37,258 bases of DNA from a virus. Made by a program: the position numbers and the translations under genes. Of this stretch, positions 21,005 to 27,649 are shown in pieces; position 1 is the first letter of the stretch, and each line of letters begins with the position of its first letter. The stretch is taken from the IMG/VR virus record IMGVR_UViG_3300035126_000135, positions 1 to 37,258 of that record; one strand, given 5' to 3'. The notes under the pieces were generated by a model that was not told where the DNA came from, did no database searches, and was given only the letters and a program-made list of their open reading frames with translations.

Positions 21005-21745
21005 TTAACTTTTTTTCTGCAAGTATGCTTCCGATTTAATATAAAACATGTGCCCACTATCAAACCTAACTACCACACCTTCGGCATCTTGTTGATTTTT
21101 AATTTCATCAATATATTGAGAAATTTCATAGTAGTTGACACACATTTTATTTACCACAGGAATTTTTAAATTAACTGCAAGTTTGCGAAGGAACATATAT
21201 TTGCAATACACTCCTGTTTTAATATTACGCAATCCAGTTAATACTAAGTTTTCTTCTGGATATTCTACCACAATTTTATCGTTTGGAGAACACCACTCAA
21301 AAATGGGCGTACAGTTTTTTGCTAAGCATATTTTTATAAACTCATTATAATAAGTTTTATTTGCTATAAAAACTTCAGCATTGAATGATGTAGAATTAAT
21401 TCCATTTTTTGTAGTTAGTCTGTATCCGTAAGGGGTCGGAACAGGATATACCATTACACCATCTAATTTTTCCAAAAAAACATTAAGATTTTTAAGTTTT
21501 TTTATAATCTTATCGAAATTAGTTTCAAAACTTTGGTCTAACGTAAATGCTTGATGGTATGGTCTAGCAATTATATTACCTTCAAGATTAAATGCAAGTC
21601 CTCTTATTTCTCTCAACAAAGGAGTTTCGCTACTACTACAATTTACTATGCAAAACTCATCTTGATTGATGATGTTATGATCTTCTTTTTTTAGTTCTTT
21701 AAGTATTTGAGAAATATTGTAGATTACAGGAAAAGAATAATCCAT
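21005..21745 (-). CDS. RNA ligase, T4 Rnl1-like (246 aa)
   Basis: Seals RNA strands through a covalent AMP-lysine intermediate. Motif I is E92-K93-L94-D95-G96 with K93 the adenylylated lysine; upstream REIRGLAFN and RPYHQAF match the Rnl1 lead-in; motif III FEWCSPNDKIVVEY (149-162); motif IV AEGVVVRF (221-228); motif V YIKSEAYL with K237. T4 Rnl1 is 374 residues; here the chain ends soon after motif V, so the C-terminal tRNA-specificity domain is absent. With the 3'-phosphatase downstream it forms a repair set, probably against host anticodon nucleases. Confidence 0.9.
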   Translation of the reverse strand: MDYSFPVIYNISQILKELKKEDHNIINQDEFCIVNCSSSETPLLREIRGLAFNLEGNIIARPYHQAFTLDQSFETNFDKIIKKLKNLNVFLEKLDGVMVYPVPTPYGYRLTTKNGINSTSFNAEVFIANKTYYNEFIKICLAKNCTPIFEWCSPNDKIVVEYPEENLVLTGLRNIKTGVYCKYMFLRKLAVNLKIPVVNKMCVNYYEISQYIDEIKNQQDAEGVVVRFDSGHMFYIKSEAYLQKKS

Positions 21746-21747
21746 AC

Positions 21748-21942
21748 TCAGTCATAAACATTTTGCTCTTGTTGTATTCTATCTAAATGATGATAGATAT
21801 TTTCTTTTGAATATTGAAATTCTGAAAATCTTCTAGGATTGTTTTTTTCCATTTTATGAAGCATATTAATCCAATCATATCTTTTGTCTACAACCCACCC
21901 GTAACGACGTTCGTCGTGCATCATGTCAAAGATAGAATGCAT
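21748..21942 (-). CDS. Small hypothetical protein, 64 aa
   Basis: Starts MHSIFDMMHDERRYGWVVDK. Highly charged with many Arg, His and Tyr (KRYDWINMLHKMEKNNPRRF), helical. It is the first gene after a candidate sigma70 promoter and lies 2 nt from the RNA ligase, so it may be co-expressed with the repair genes. No family recognised. Confidence 0.6.
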   Translation of the reverse strand: MHSIFDMMHDERRYGWVVDKRYDWINMLHKMEKNNPRRFSEFQYSKENIYHHLDRIQQEQNVYD

Positions 21943-21966
21943 TGTTCAATATAGTAGATATTATCA

Positions 21967-21996
21967 ATTATATCATCGATACATTCGGTCTGACAA
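21967..21996 (-). promoter_or_regulatory. Candidate sigma70-like promoter before RNA-repair genes
   Basis: In minus-strand sense: TTGTCA (5 of 6 to TTGACA), 18-nt spacer, TATAAT (perfect). The -35 and spacer lie in the 3' end of the 77-residue gene. Transcription would start about 17 nt before the 64-residue gene and could serve the ligase, HNH and phosphatase genes. Confidence 0.55.
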
Positions 21997-22206
21997 GTCC
22001 AAATCAAACAAAATTTCTTCAATCGTATTTTTGTTGCCGACAGTAGCATTCATAATATCATTCTTTTGTTTATGTTTTCTAATTTCAGAAATTAAATTTG
22101 GATGATATTTTAACCAATCATATTCATCTTCTGTTAAGTCTGATATTCTTTTTTTATTAATTTTTTGAGTTATACTTGCGTATTTAATTCTATCTTCTGC
22201 GTTCAT
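21973..22206 (-). CDS. Small hypothetical protein, 77 aa
   Basis: Begins MNAEDRIKYASITQKINKKR. It is charged and helical (LTEDEYDWLKYHPNLISEIR) and ends DLDLSDRMYR. Overlaps the end of the 2OG-like gene by 17 nt. Function unknown. Confidence 0.6.
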   Translation of the reverse strand: MNAEDRIKYASITQKINKKRISDLTEDEYDWLKYHPNLISEIRKHKQKNDIMNATVGNKNTIEEILFDLDLSDRMYR

Positions 22207-22843
22207 AGTAATCTACTTTTGAAGGATGCATAAAATCAACCACAATTACACACCTATAGTATTCTTTTGCCACAATAGGTGGTGGCATAACTGGTTGATG
22301 ATTAACATGAGAATGATGTATTAATAAAGAATTTTCATCTCCTGGAATGATGATTTCTCTATCTTTATTCTCAATTAGAGTTCCATATATTCTAGAGGGA
22401 TTTTTAAGATAATAAATCATACCAAGATCAAAATTATCATGACTATGACTATTACCATAGTTTATATACAATTCATTCCCATAGTTCTCCTCTGTTGTCC
22501 CCCTCATCCGTTTTGCCCAATATGATTGGACTTTATACTCTTTTATTCTTGGGTCATTAGTGATTTCTGAATAAGTATAAAGATGTTTTTTAACTAATTT
22601 AAAAAAGTTTGTCCAACTTTTTTTATACCACAACTTACGTTGAGACAATCTATTAGTTGCTTCAACAGATAAATCCCATTTATCTTCACAAACTTCTAAT
22701 TCATTATCAATCTCTTCTAAGAGATTTTTCATATCATATTTACTTAGAAGATTATATGCCCTGTAGATTTCATTGCCACAAAAATCAAAGTGCTCTACAT
22801 CTCTAGGATCTTCTGGATAGACTGGACCAATATCAAGTGTCAT
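22190..22843 (-). CDS. 2OG-oxygenase-like partner of radical SAM copy 2 (217 aa)
   Basis: The C-terminal half has a jelly-roll pattern: SHSHDNFDLGMIYYL (H133, H135, D136), GTLIENKDREIIIPGDENSL, HHSHVNHQPV (H177/H179/H182) and R197 (YYRCVIVVDF). The iron site would be an H-x-H/D arrangement plus a distal His; which residues bind is uncertain. The N-terminal 120 residues are helical. It starts 11 nt before the radical SAM stop, paralleling the other radical SAM/2OG pair. Assignment to the superfamily is by motif only. Confidence 0.6.
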   Translation of the reverse strand: MTLDIGPVYPEDPRDVEHFDFCGNEIYRAYNLLSKYDMKNLLEEIDNELEVCEDKWDLSVEATNRLSQRKLWYKKSWTNFFKLVKKHLYTYSEITNDPRIKEYKVQSYWAKRMRGTTEENYGNELYINYGNSHSHDNFDLGMIYYLKNPSRIYGTLIENKDREIIIPGDENSLLIHHSHVNHQPVMPPPIVAKEYYRCVIVVDFMHPSKVDYYERRR

Positions 22844-23651
22844 ATAACTTTTTCCAATAACTTACTGGTAAGAGTGGATTTTTAGGAATAAAATACTCTT
22901 CTTTGGCAGGACACATAGAGCAATAAGATTCTTCCTTACGAGTAAAAAAGTCTTTTAATTCTTCATCCGTACAGGTATGCTCTAATGGTGTATATTTAAG
23001 ATATGGTTCCCACTTTTCAGATAGATTATATTTATTTGCTTGCATTGGAAGATATGCAAGAGCGGGACACTTCCAAAGTTTTCCTTCATGCAATTGAACA
23101 CACAACTTTGATACACAATACTTCCAACTTAACTTTGGATTATCATCTTCAAATGGTTCCATTTTATCACCAAACCCTTTATATTGTCTAATCCAATGAA
23201 TAATTGATGGACGCATTTCAACTGGCGCTCCTTTTGCAATCCATTCTCTCATTAGATTATAAACTGGTTCAAACTTCTGCCTATATTCTGGGTCACCATC
23301 AGAATGAACAGATACACCAAGAGTTGTTCTTGTTTTTTTTAATGCTTCCCAAAGATTTGGATGTTTATACAGATAAAATCCATTAGAAATTAAATCCAAA
23401 TATGAATTTGACCACTTTTCTCTTGCCAAATATACAAATTCAGTCAAATCTGGATGTAAAGCAGGCTCTCCACCCATCAATGTGAACCTTTGAGGTATGA
23501 TTCTTTTACTCCAGTTTTCCATCCACTCTGATGCCTGTTCAAGAGATACAGAACCAGAGTGACCTTGATTCATATAATGAGTGCATCCCTCACAAGTTAA
23601 ATTGCAAGAGTGAGTAACGTGTAATTGTATCTCGTGAGGTACTTTTAACAT
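22833..23651 (-). CDS. Radical SAM enzyme, copy 2 (272 aa)
   Basis: Cluster cysteines at C16, C20, C23 (HSCNLTCEGCTHY), GGE motif in TLMGGEPALHP, LISNGF and SVHSDGDPEY barrel motifs, and C-terminal YCVSKLC, LWKCPALAYLPMQANKY, YCSMCPAKEE for a second cluster. It is a clear paralogue of copy 1, including the identical WKCPALAYLPMQ stretch and the PVSYW(E/K)K ending. Central residues differ (GAPVEMRPSIIHWIRQYKGF versus a Trp/Tyr-rich segment in copy 1), so substrates may differ. Translationally coupled to a 2OG-like gene. Confidence 0.9.
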   Translation of the reverse strand: MLKVPHEIQLHVTHSCNLTCEGCTHYMNQGHSGSVSLEQASEWMENWSKRIIPQRFTLMGGEPALHPDLTEFVYLAREKWSNSYLDLISNGFYLYKHPNLWEALKKTRTTLGVSVHSDGDPEYRQKFEPVYNLMREWIAKGAPVEMRPSIIHWIRQYKGFGDKMEPFEDDNPKLSWKYCVSKLCVQLHEGKLWKCPALAYLPMQANKYNLSEKWEPYLKYTPLEHTCTDEELKDFFTRKEESYCSMCPAKEEYFIPKNPLLPVSYWKKLYDT

Positions 23652-23652
23652 A

Positions 23653-23829
23653 TCAGTTAAATTCTTCTATTCTTTTTAGGTCCAAGTATGTAAGTATTTC
23701 TTTCCTCCATTCCATCAACTCATAATAACACTGTTGCTCATGGGCAATTTCACGCAACTCATAATCTGGTTTTAAGACGCTCTCATAAAAAAGATTAAAT
23801 GCATCGCGCCTTTTTTGATGTTTTTCCAT
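23653..23829 (-). CDS. Small hypothetical protein, 58 aa
   Basis: Encodes MEKHQKRRDAFNLFYESVLK and onward, ending DLKRIEEFN. Helical throughout with HEQQCYYELMEWRKEILTYL. It ends 1 nt before the radical SAM ATG, so it probably shares that transcript. Unrecognised. Confidence 0.6.
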   Translation of the reverse strand: MEKHQKRRDAFNLFYESVLKPDYELREIAHEQQCYYELMEWRKEILTYLDLKRIEEFN

Positions 23830-23835
23830 AATTTC

Positions 23836-24321
23836 CTACTTGGTTCTTAACCCACCAACAAGAACTCTTTTAGATTCAGAGTATTCTGCAGAATGAGGTA
23901 TGTGAGAAGAAAATAGTAACACTTTATTTTTTTCTGGAATAATCTTATATTGATTATCATCAATATAAATCATGGTTTCACCATCATTACAAGAATTTAA
24001 GTAAAGTATAAAACTATAATCTTCATTGTGGTTGTGCTTATGCACATTCATTTTACCACCATTTTGATAATCAATCATATGAATATAAAAATATTTTAAT
24101 TTTAAATTTAAAATATCCTCACACAATAATTTAACTTTATCAATATAGTTATAAAAGATTTTTGAGTTAATATTATCCAAAAGATTTAACGTGTAAAAAC
24201 AATTTCCACTTAAAGAACTTTGTTTTTTATCCTTAAAAGTCTCTGGATAATTAGAAACAAAATTAAGTAGAAGATTGAAGTAATCACTTACCTCATCTTC
24301 TACAAAAAACTCTTTAAACAT
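23836..24321 (-). CDS. 2OG-Fe(II) oxygenase-like protein (161 aa)
   Basis: Start at MFKEFFVEDEVSDYFNLLLN; the longer frame to 24444 reads through another gene. H96-x-H98 with E100/D101 (MNVHKHNHNEDYSFILYLNS), H143 (FSSHIPHSAEYS) and R152 (SKRVLVGGLR) fit the small phage 2OG oxygenases in which HxH replaces HxD. DGETMIYIDD and VLLFSSHIPHS are the expected strands. Overlaps the upstream gene by 8 nt. Substrate unknown. Confidence 0.72.
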   Translation of the reverse strand: MFKEFFVEDEVSDYFNLLLNFVSNYPETFKDKKQSSLSGNCFYTLNLLDNINSKIFYNYIDKVKLLCEDILNLKLKYFYIHMIDYQNGGKMNVHKHNHNEDYSFILYLNSCNDGETMIYIDDNQYKIIPEKNKVLLFSSHIPHSAEYSESKRVLVGGLRTK

Positions 24322-24496
24322 CAACCATTCCAACAAATTCAATATCTTCAAATTGATCTGATGTAATTTCGTGAGGTCCAATACGATACCAATATTCACC
24401 TTCCTTCTCACCAAGATATTCAATATCATCACATTGATGCTCACGCAACCATGCTTGAAGACGTTGATGCTTAAGTTCAGATTGTGAAATCTTCAT
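24314..24496 (-). CDS. Small hypothetical protein, 60 aa
   Basis: Start at MKISQSELKHQRLQAWLREH inside the end of the upstream gene (20 nt overlap). After that helix comes a beta segment, EYLGEKEGEYWYRIGPHEIT, and an acidic end. Unknown. Confidence 0.6.
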   Translation of the reverse strand: MKISQSELKHQRLQAWLREHQCDDIEYLGEKEGEYWYRIGPHEITSDQFEDIEFVGMVDV

Positions 24497-24701
24497 CGGA
24501 ATAAACCTCCTTGTATTTTTCAATAAGACGATCTCTCATGTCATGATATGGAGTGAGATCCAAGTCATACTCATCACCAAAATTCCAATCTTCACCATAT
24601 CTGATAGCGCAGATAGCTGCCTGAATCATTGTTTTCAGTCCTTCTCTGTCAACTGTAATTTTAACCAAAGCAGTTGGGTCTGAAGTTGGTTCCATTTTCA
24701 T
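24477..24701 (-). CDS. Small hypothetical protein, 74 aa
   Basis: Starts MKMEPTSDPTALVKITVDRE. Contains GLKTMIQAAICAIRYGEDWN and a C-terminal LIEKYKEVYSDEDFTI. A second ATG two codons in is also possible; the first gives the ATGA junction with the upstream gene. No family recognised. Confidence 0.6.
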   Translation of the reverse strand: MKMEPTSDPTALVKITVDREGLKTMIQAAICAIRYGEDWNFGDEYDLDLTPYHDMRDRLIEKYKEVYSDEDFTI

Positions 24702-24892
24702 TTTTCAATTCTCCAATTAGGATCTGATACTTTATCTACCCAAAAATAACAAGTTTTATTTAATGATTCGACATAATATCGGTCATTATCTTCATTTTTA
24801 ACTCTACAAGAATGGAATTGTAGCATATCAAGAGTAAACTGAGTTTTTGCTTCCTTACTGATTGGAGTCAGACAAATAAATTTTGTTTTCAT
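24698..24892 (-). CDS. Small protein, distant MRRVTV-family member (64 aa)
   Basis: Begins MKTKFICLTPISKEAKTQFT and ends KVSDPNWRIEK. Order of features (N-terminal K-rich segment, short helix, C-x-V, ESLNKTCYFWVDKVSDPNWRI) parallels the MRRVTV proteins at 5215 and 8073 (ASENxKYFFWVxx...WEV). Identity is low, so this is a tentative third copy 16 kb away. ATGA-coupled both sides. Confidence 0.6.
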   Translation of the reverse strand: MKTKFICLTPISKEAKTQFTLDMLQFHSCRVKNEDNDRYYVESLNKTCYFWVDKVSDPNWRIEK

Positions 24893-25062
24893 TTTACAAA
24901 TACCGTTCCAGATTGAGGTTGTGTGCGATGTTTTTTAATAAAATTGTGAGCTGAGTTGACAGTTCTACAAACTTGCAGTTGCTCTCCATTATAGATGATC
25001 ATAAGTTGATTTCCAAATGGAACTGCGGCATAACCGTCATTTGTAATAAATCCTTCTTTCAT
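24889..25062 (-). CDS. Small hypothetical protein, 57 aa
   Basis: Encodes MKEGFITNDGYAAVPFGNQL and onward, ending QPQSGTVFVK. Beta-rich with LMIIYNGEQLQVCRTVNSAH and a KKHR turn. Overlaps the helicase stop by 4 nt, so it follows the helicase on the same message. Unrecognised. Confidence 0.6.
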   Translation of the reverse strand: MKEGFITNDGYAAVPFGNQLMIIYNGEQLQVCRTVNSAHNFIKKHRTQPQSGTVFVK

Positions 25063-26297
25063 CGTTTAATAGTAGCAATAGCAGGTTGACCTTCAACAAA
25101 CACAGTATCTACAACGTTCTGAAGGCGTTTGACCGTTGCAATGCCCACGTTGTTGTAAACGGGAACATGAACAAAACCAAAAGATTTGGTGTACTCCTGG
25201 AGATTACCAGGAGTAAGAGTGCCTTGTTGAATACGCTTTACATCATCAAGATGAAGACGAATCACACGACCAACAGATTGGCACATCTCAATAACATTCA
25301 TTTGACGCATCATAATCAAAGAAGTAAGACCAGGAACAGAGATACCTTCACTCAGAATAGAATAGTGCAGAACAATAAACTTTTTGTCAGGATCTGCACC
25401 ATACTCACGTACAAGATTAAAAAACTGCTCACGGGTAATTTTCTGGTCATTAAGGAATGCACCATGCTTGCTGGTAATCCAAAGGAGATCGTATCCCATG
25501 GATTGAACTTCCTCCATAAAGGCAGTCTCAGCAAGCATACGGATCATCACTTTGGTATTAGGAGCAGCGATTAGAACCTTCTCCATGTGCTCTTCATTGG
25601 ATAGGGTATCCAGAAGGGTCATACAGTCCCTCTCTGCCGCTTCCTCGCCCTTCAAACGAATGCTACCGACATTGATGGCGTTAATCTTAGGAGGAAGAAT
25701 GGAACCGTTACTAACAAGACGCGGAGCAGGAACATTGTAAATAATGCCACCGTAGACACTAGCATCATTCATTCCAGGTTTTGAAGCAGTGGCAGAATAC
25801 TTAGGAGTAGCAGTGAAGAAATAACTGCGGTTAGCAACAGAAGAGAAATACTTGACGGAAGAGAAATAACTTTTTTTAACTGAATTGTGCGCTTCATCAT
25901 AGTAAATCGTATCTACAGCAATGTTTGCTTCCTGAATGCGATGCAGAGACTGATAAGTAGTAAAGATCAACTTATTACCTTTAGTGTGATAGCACCAGGA
26001 AAAGATTTGATTTGGTTTAGTCGTTGTAAAGTAAGGAAGATCGCCACCAGAATGAACATGCATAATGGATGCATTGGTGATGTGCTCAGTAAACTCAGCA
26101 GACAACTGACGAGCGAGCATCAACCTAGGAGCAACGACTACAATAGTTTTGTCACCAGTCATAAACTGACGAACAGCATCCATAATAGCAATCAGGGACT
26201 TACCACCGCCAGTGGGAACCACAATCATCCCCTTAAGGATGCGGTCCATGATGTCAAGTGCTTCGGATTGATGAGGACGGAGTTGCATGGGTGTCAT
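25059..26297 (-). CDS. Superfamily 2 DEAH helicase (412 aa)
   Basis: ATP-driven nucleic-acid translocase. Q-like PHQ at 8-10, Walker A P28-TGGGKS (28-34), motif Ia VAPRLMLARQL, motif II D134-EAH (IYYDEAHN), motif III FFTATP (160-165), motif V HYSILSEGISVPGL, and motif VI QSVGRVIRL (340-348). Start at MTPMQLRPHQ; an upstream TTG lacks support. It resembles SSL2/Res-type helicases rather than canonical T4 UvsW because the N-terminal DNA-binding extension of UvsW is absent. It lies just after the split methyltransferase, a Res/Mod-like neighbourhood, yet no nuclease domain is visible. Confidence 0.9.
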   Translation of the reverse strand: MTPMQLRPHQSEALDIMDRILKGMIVVPTGGGKSLIAIMDAVRQFMTGDKTIVVVAPRLMLARQLSAEFTEHITNASIMHVHSGGDLPYFTTTKPNQIFSWCYHTKGNKLIFTTYQSLHRIQEANIAVDTIYYDEAHNSVKKSYFSSVKYFSSVANRSYFFTATPKYSATASKPGMNDASVYGGIIYNVPAPRLVSNGSILPPKINAINVGSIRLKGEEAAERDCMTLLDTLSNEEHMEKVLIAAPNTKVMIRMLAETAFMEEVQSMGYDLLWITSKHGAFLNDQKITREQFFNLVREYGADPDKKFIVLHYSILSEGISVPGLTSLIMMRQMNVIEMCQSVGRVIRLHLDDVKRIQQGTLTPGNLQEYTKSFGFVHVPVYNNVGIATVKRLQNVVDTVFVEGQPAIATIKR

Positions 26298-26349
26298 AAC
26301 GATAGAAATATTATACAGCAAAAGTTACCAACCATCATCGGGAGAGTGG

Positions 26350-26769
26350 TCAGTTAAAAAATTGGTCTAAGGTGGGATGACCTATTGTACCATCAAATCG
26401 GTAATGATATTCAAGTGCATCTGAACAAACATAATGTGGATGAGTTGTGGGAATTCCAAGTCTCTTACATAATTCACGATGATTATCCTCCATTAACTCA
26501 ACAGCATACAACATATTGTTTATTACATGGTCCTCATCATGATATCTGCATAATTTATTTTTTAATTCTACTATAAAATTACCATTTCCAGCAGAATTAT
26601 CAAGGAATTTTGAATCGGGATTTTTGAACAAACTTTGATCCATACACTCAATCAATTCATTAACCAAATCTGGTGGAGTAAAAACTTCTCCAGTCTCAGA
26701 AATTCTCTGGTCTGACCTTTCAACTTCAGACCCTAAAGACTCATTATGTTTATTTTTATTGGATGACAT
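26350..26769 (-). CDS. Adenine methyltransferase, SAM-binding half (139 aa)
   Basis: Carries the first half of a gamma/Eco57I-like adenine MTase: motif X GEVFTPPDLVNELI (27-40), motif I FLDNSAGNGNFIVEL (55-69) for SAM binding, motif II YAVELMEDN (88-96) and motif III CSDALEYHYRFDG (115-127). It stops just where an NPPY motif should follow. The NPPY half is the preceding gene on the transcript, overlapping by 14 nt. I infer that the two chains combine into one enzyme; alone this part lacks the catalytic motif. Confidence 0.82.
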   Translation of the reverse strand: MSSNKNKHNESLGSEVERSDQRISETGEVFTPPDLVNELIECMDQSLFKNPDSKFLDNSAGNGNFIVELKNKLCRYHDEDHVINNMLYAVELMEDNHRELCKRLGIPTTHPHYVCSDALEYHYRFDGTIGHPTLDQFFN

Positions 26770-27598
26770 TTTTATCTCTCAAATACTCTATTTCTTCAGA
26801 TGTAAAATCAAATTGTTGATGCACATCATTAAAATCCTTTATAAGAGGAACTTCTGCATTTTTAACTGCTGCAGCGAATCCAGCAGTAGTTTTATAGTTT
26901 TCAACAAACAACTTAATTAAAGGAATATCAAATATAGTTGATAATAATTTACCTCCCTCTTCATCTTTGATAGGGCACCATGAGTTTAACATACCGATGT
27001 ATCCATTTGTGATAAATCTGTCAGTATATGAACAAGAATATGGCACTACAAATTTTAGTAAGTCTCCCGTAGTCGGAAGAACATTAGTTCTTTTTATATT
27101 TTTTCCTGAGGCGTAAACTTCGTACTTTCCATCATCACAGTACTCATCTTTTGGAATGTCCTGCCCAATCTTAAGAGGTATCCTTGGATGATTTGAATTT
27201 GCAATTTTATTAAAAATAGCATGTAATAATTTTTCTTCTCCAAACAAAGGGAGTCCATCTCTCAAATCCAAATAATGGATTCCAGTCTCATGTATAACTT
27301 TTGTAACTCCTTTATATGGTTCTTTTTTTAAAATCCATGAACAAATAGACACACCTTCAGTAAAATACTTATCGGAAGTATAATCAATTTGAATTAGGTT
27401 ATAAATTGTTTGACATTTTTGAAAGAACTTTTTGCCAAATCCAGTTGTTCCAATAAAAGATGATGGCGTAACCTTTGCCATGGTTGCGCCATTTTGAAGA
27501 AGATTGATGTCCAATTCAATAAACTTATACCAAAGTTTATTATTTTTTGCTTTATTATTATCTTGATATGGTGGGTTTGATAATATAGTAAAATTCAT
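26756..27598 (-). CDS. Adenine methyltransferase, catalytic/TRD half (280 aa)
   Basis: Starts MNFTILSNPPYQDNNKAKNN with the catalytic N8-PPY at the very N-terminus, followed by LWYKFIELDINLLQNGATMA and KVTPSSFIG, then a long target-recognition part (GKYEVYASGKNIKRTN, GYIGMLNSWCPI, FVENYKTTAGFAAAVKN). In ordinary relatives the SAM-binding half precedes NPPY in the same chain; here it is encoded separately and afterwards. The GTG two codons upstream (27604) is an alternative start. A TTGACA promoter lies just ahead. Modifies DNA adenine, site unknown. Confidence 0.85.
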   Translation of the reverse strand: MNFTILSNPPYQDNNKAKNNKLWYKFIELDINLLQNGATMAKVTPSSFIGTTGFGKKFFQKCQTIYNLIQIDYTSDKYFTEGVSICSWILKKEPYKGVTKVIHETGIHYLDLRDGLPLFGEEKLLHAIFNKIANSNHPRIPLKIGQDIPKDEYCDDGKYEVYASGKNIKRTNVLPTTGDLLKFVVPYSCSYTDRFITNGYIGMLNSWCPIKDEEGGKLLSTIFDIPLIKLFVENYKTTAGFAAAVKNAEVPLIKDFNDVHQQFDFTSEEIEYLRDKNVIQ

Positions 27599-27620
27599 AA
27601 CCACTTACAATCATAATCAG

Positions 27621-27649
27621 ATATTACTAGGTGTTTTTTAATTTGTCAA
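27621..27649 (-). promoter_or_regulatory. Sigma70-like promoter before split methyltransferase
   Basis: In minus-strand sense: TTGACA (perfect), 17-nt spacer, TAATAT (4 of 6). The -35 and spacer lie in the last codons of the giant fibre gene; the start point would be about 16 nt before the NPPY-half gene. It would let the methyltransferase and helicase be expressed separately from the late structural gene upstream. Confidence 0.6.

Noticed and set aside
26298-26349. TATAAT 12 nt before the helicase start.
   Set aside because: Too close to the start codon and without a -35; expression from the upstream promoter is simpler.
25086-26357. Long plus-strand frames opposite the helicase (25086-25574, 25887-26357).
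   Set aside because: They lie antisense to a protein with a full set of helicase motifs and have no domain or plausible ribosome site; they are antisense shadows.
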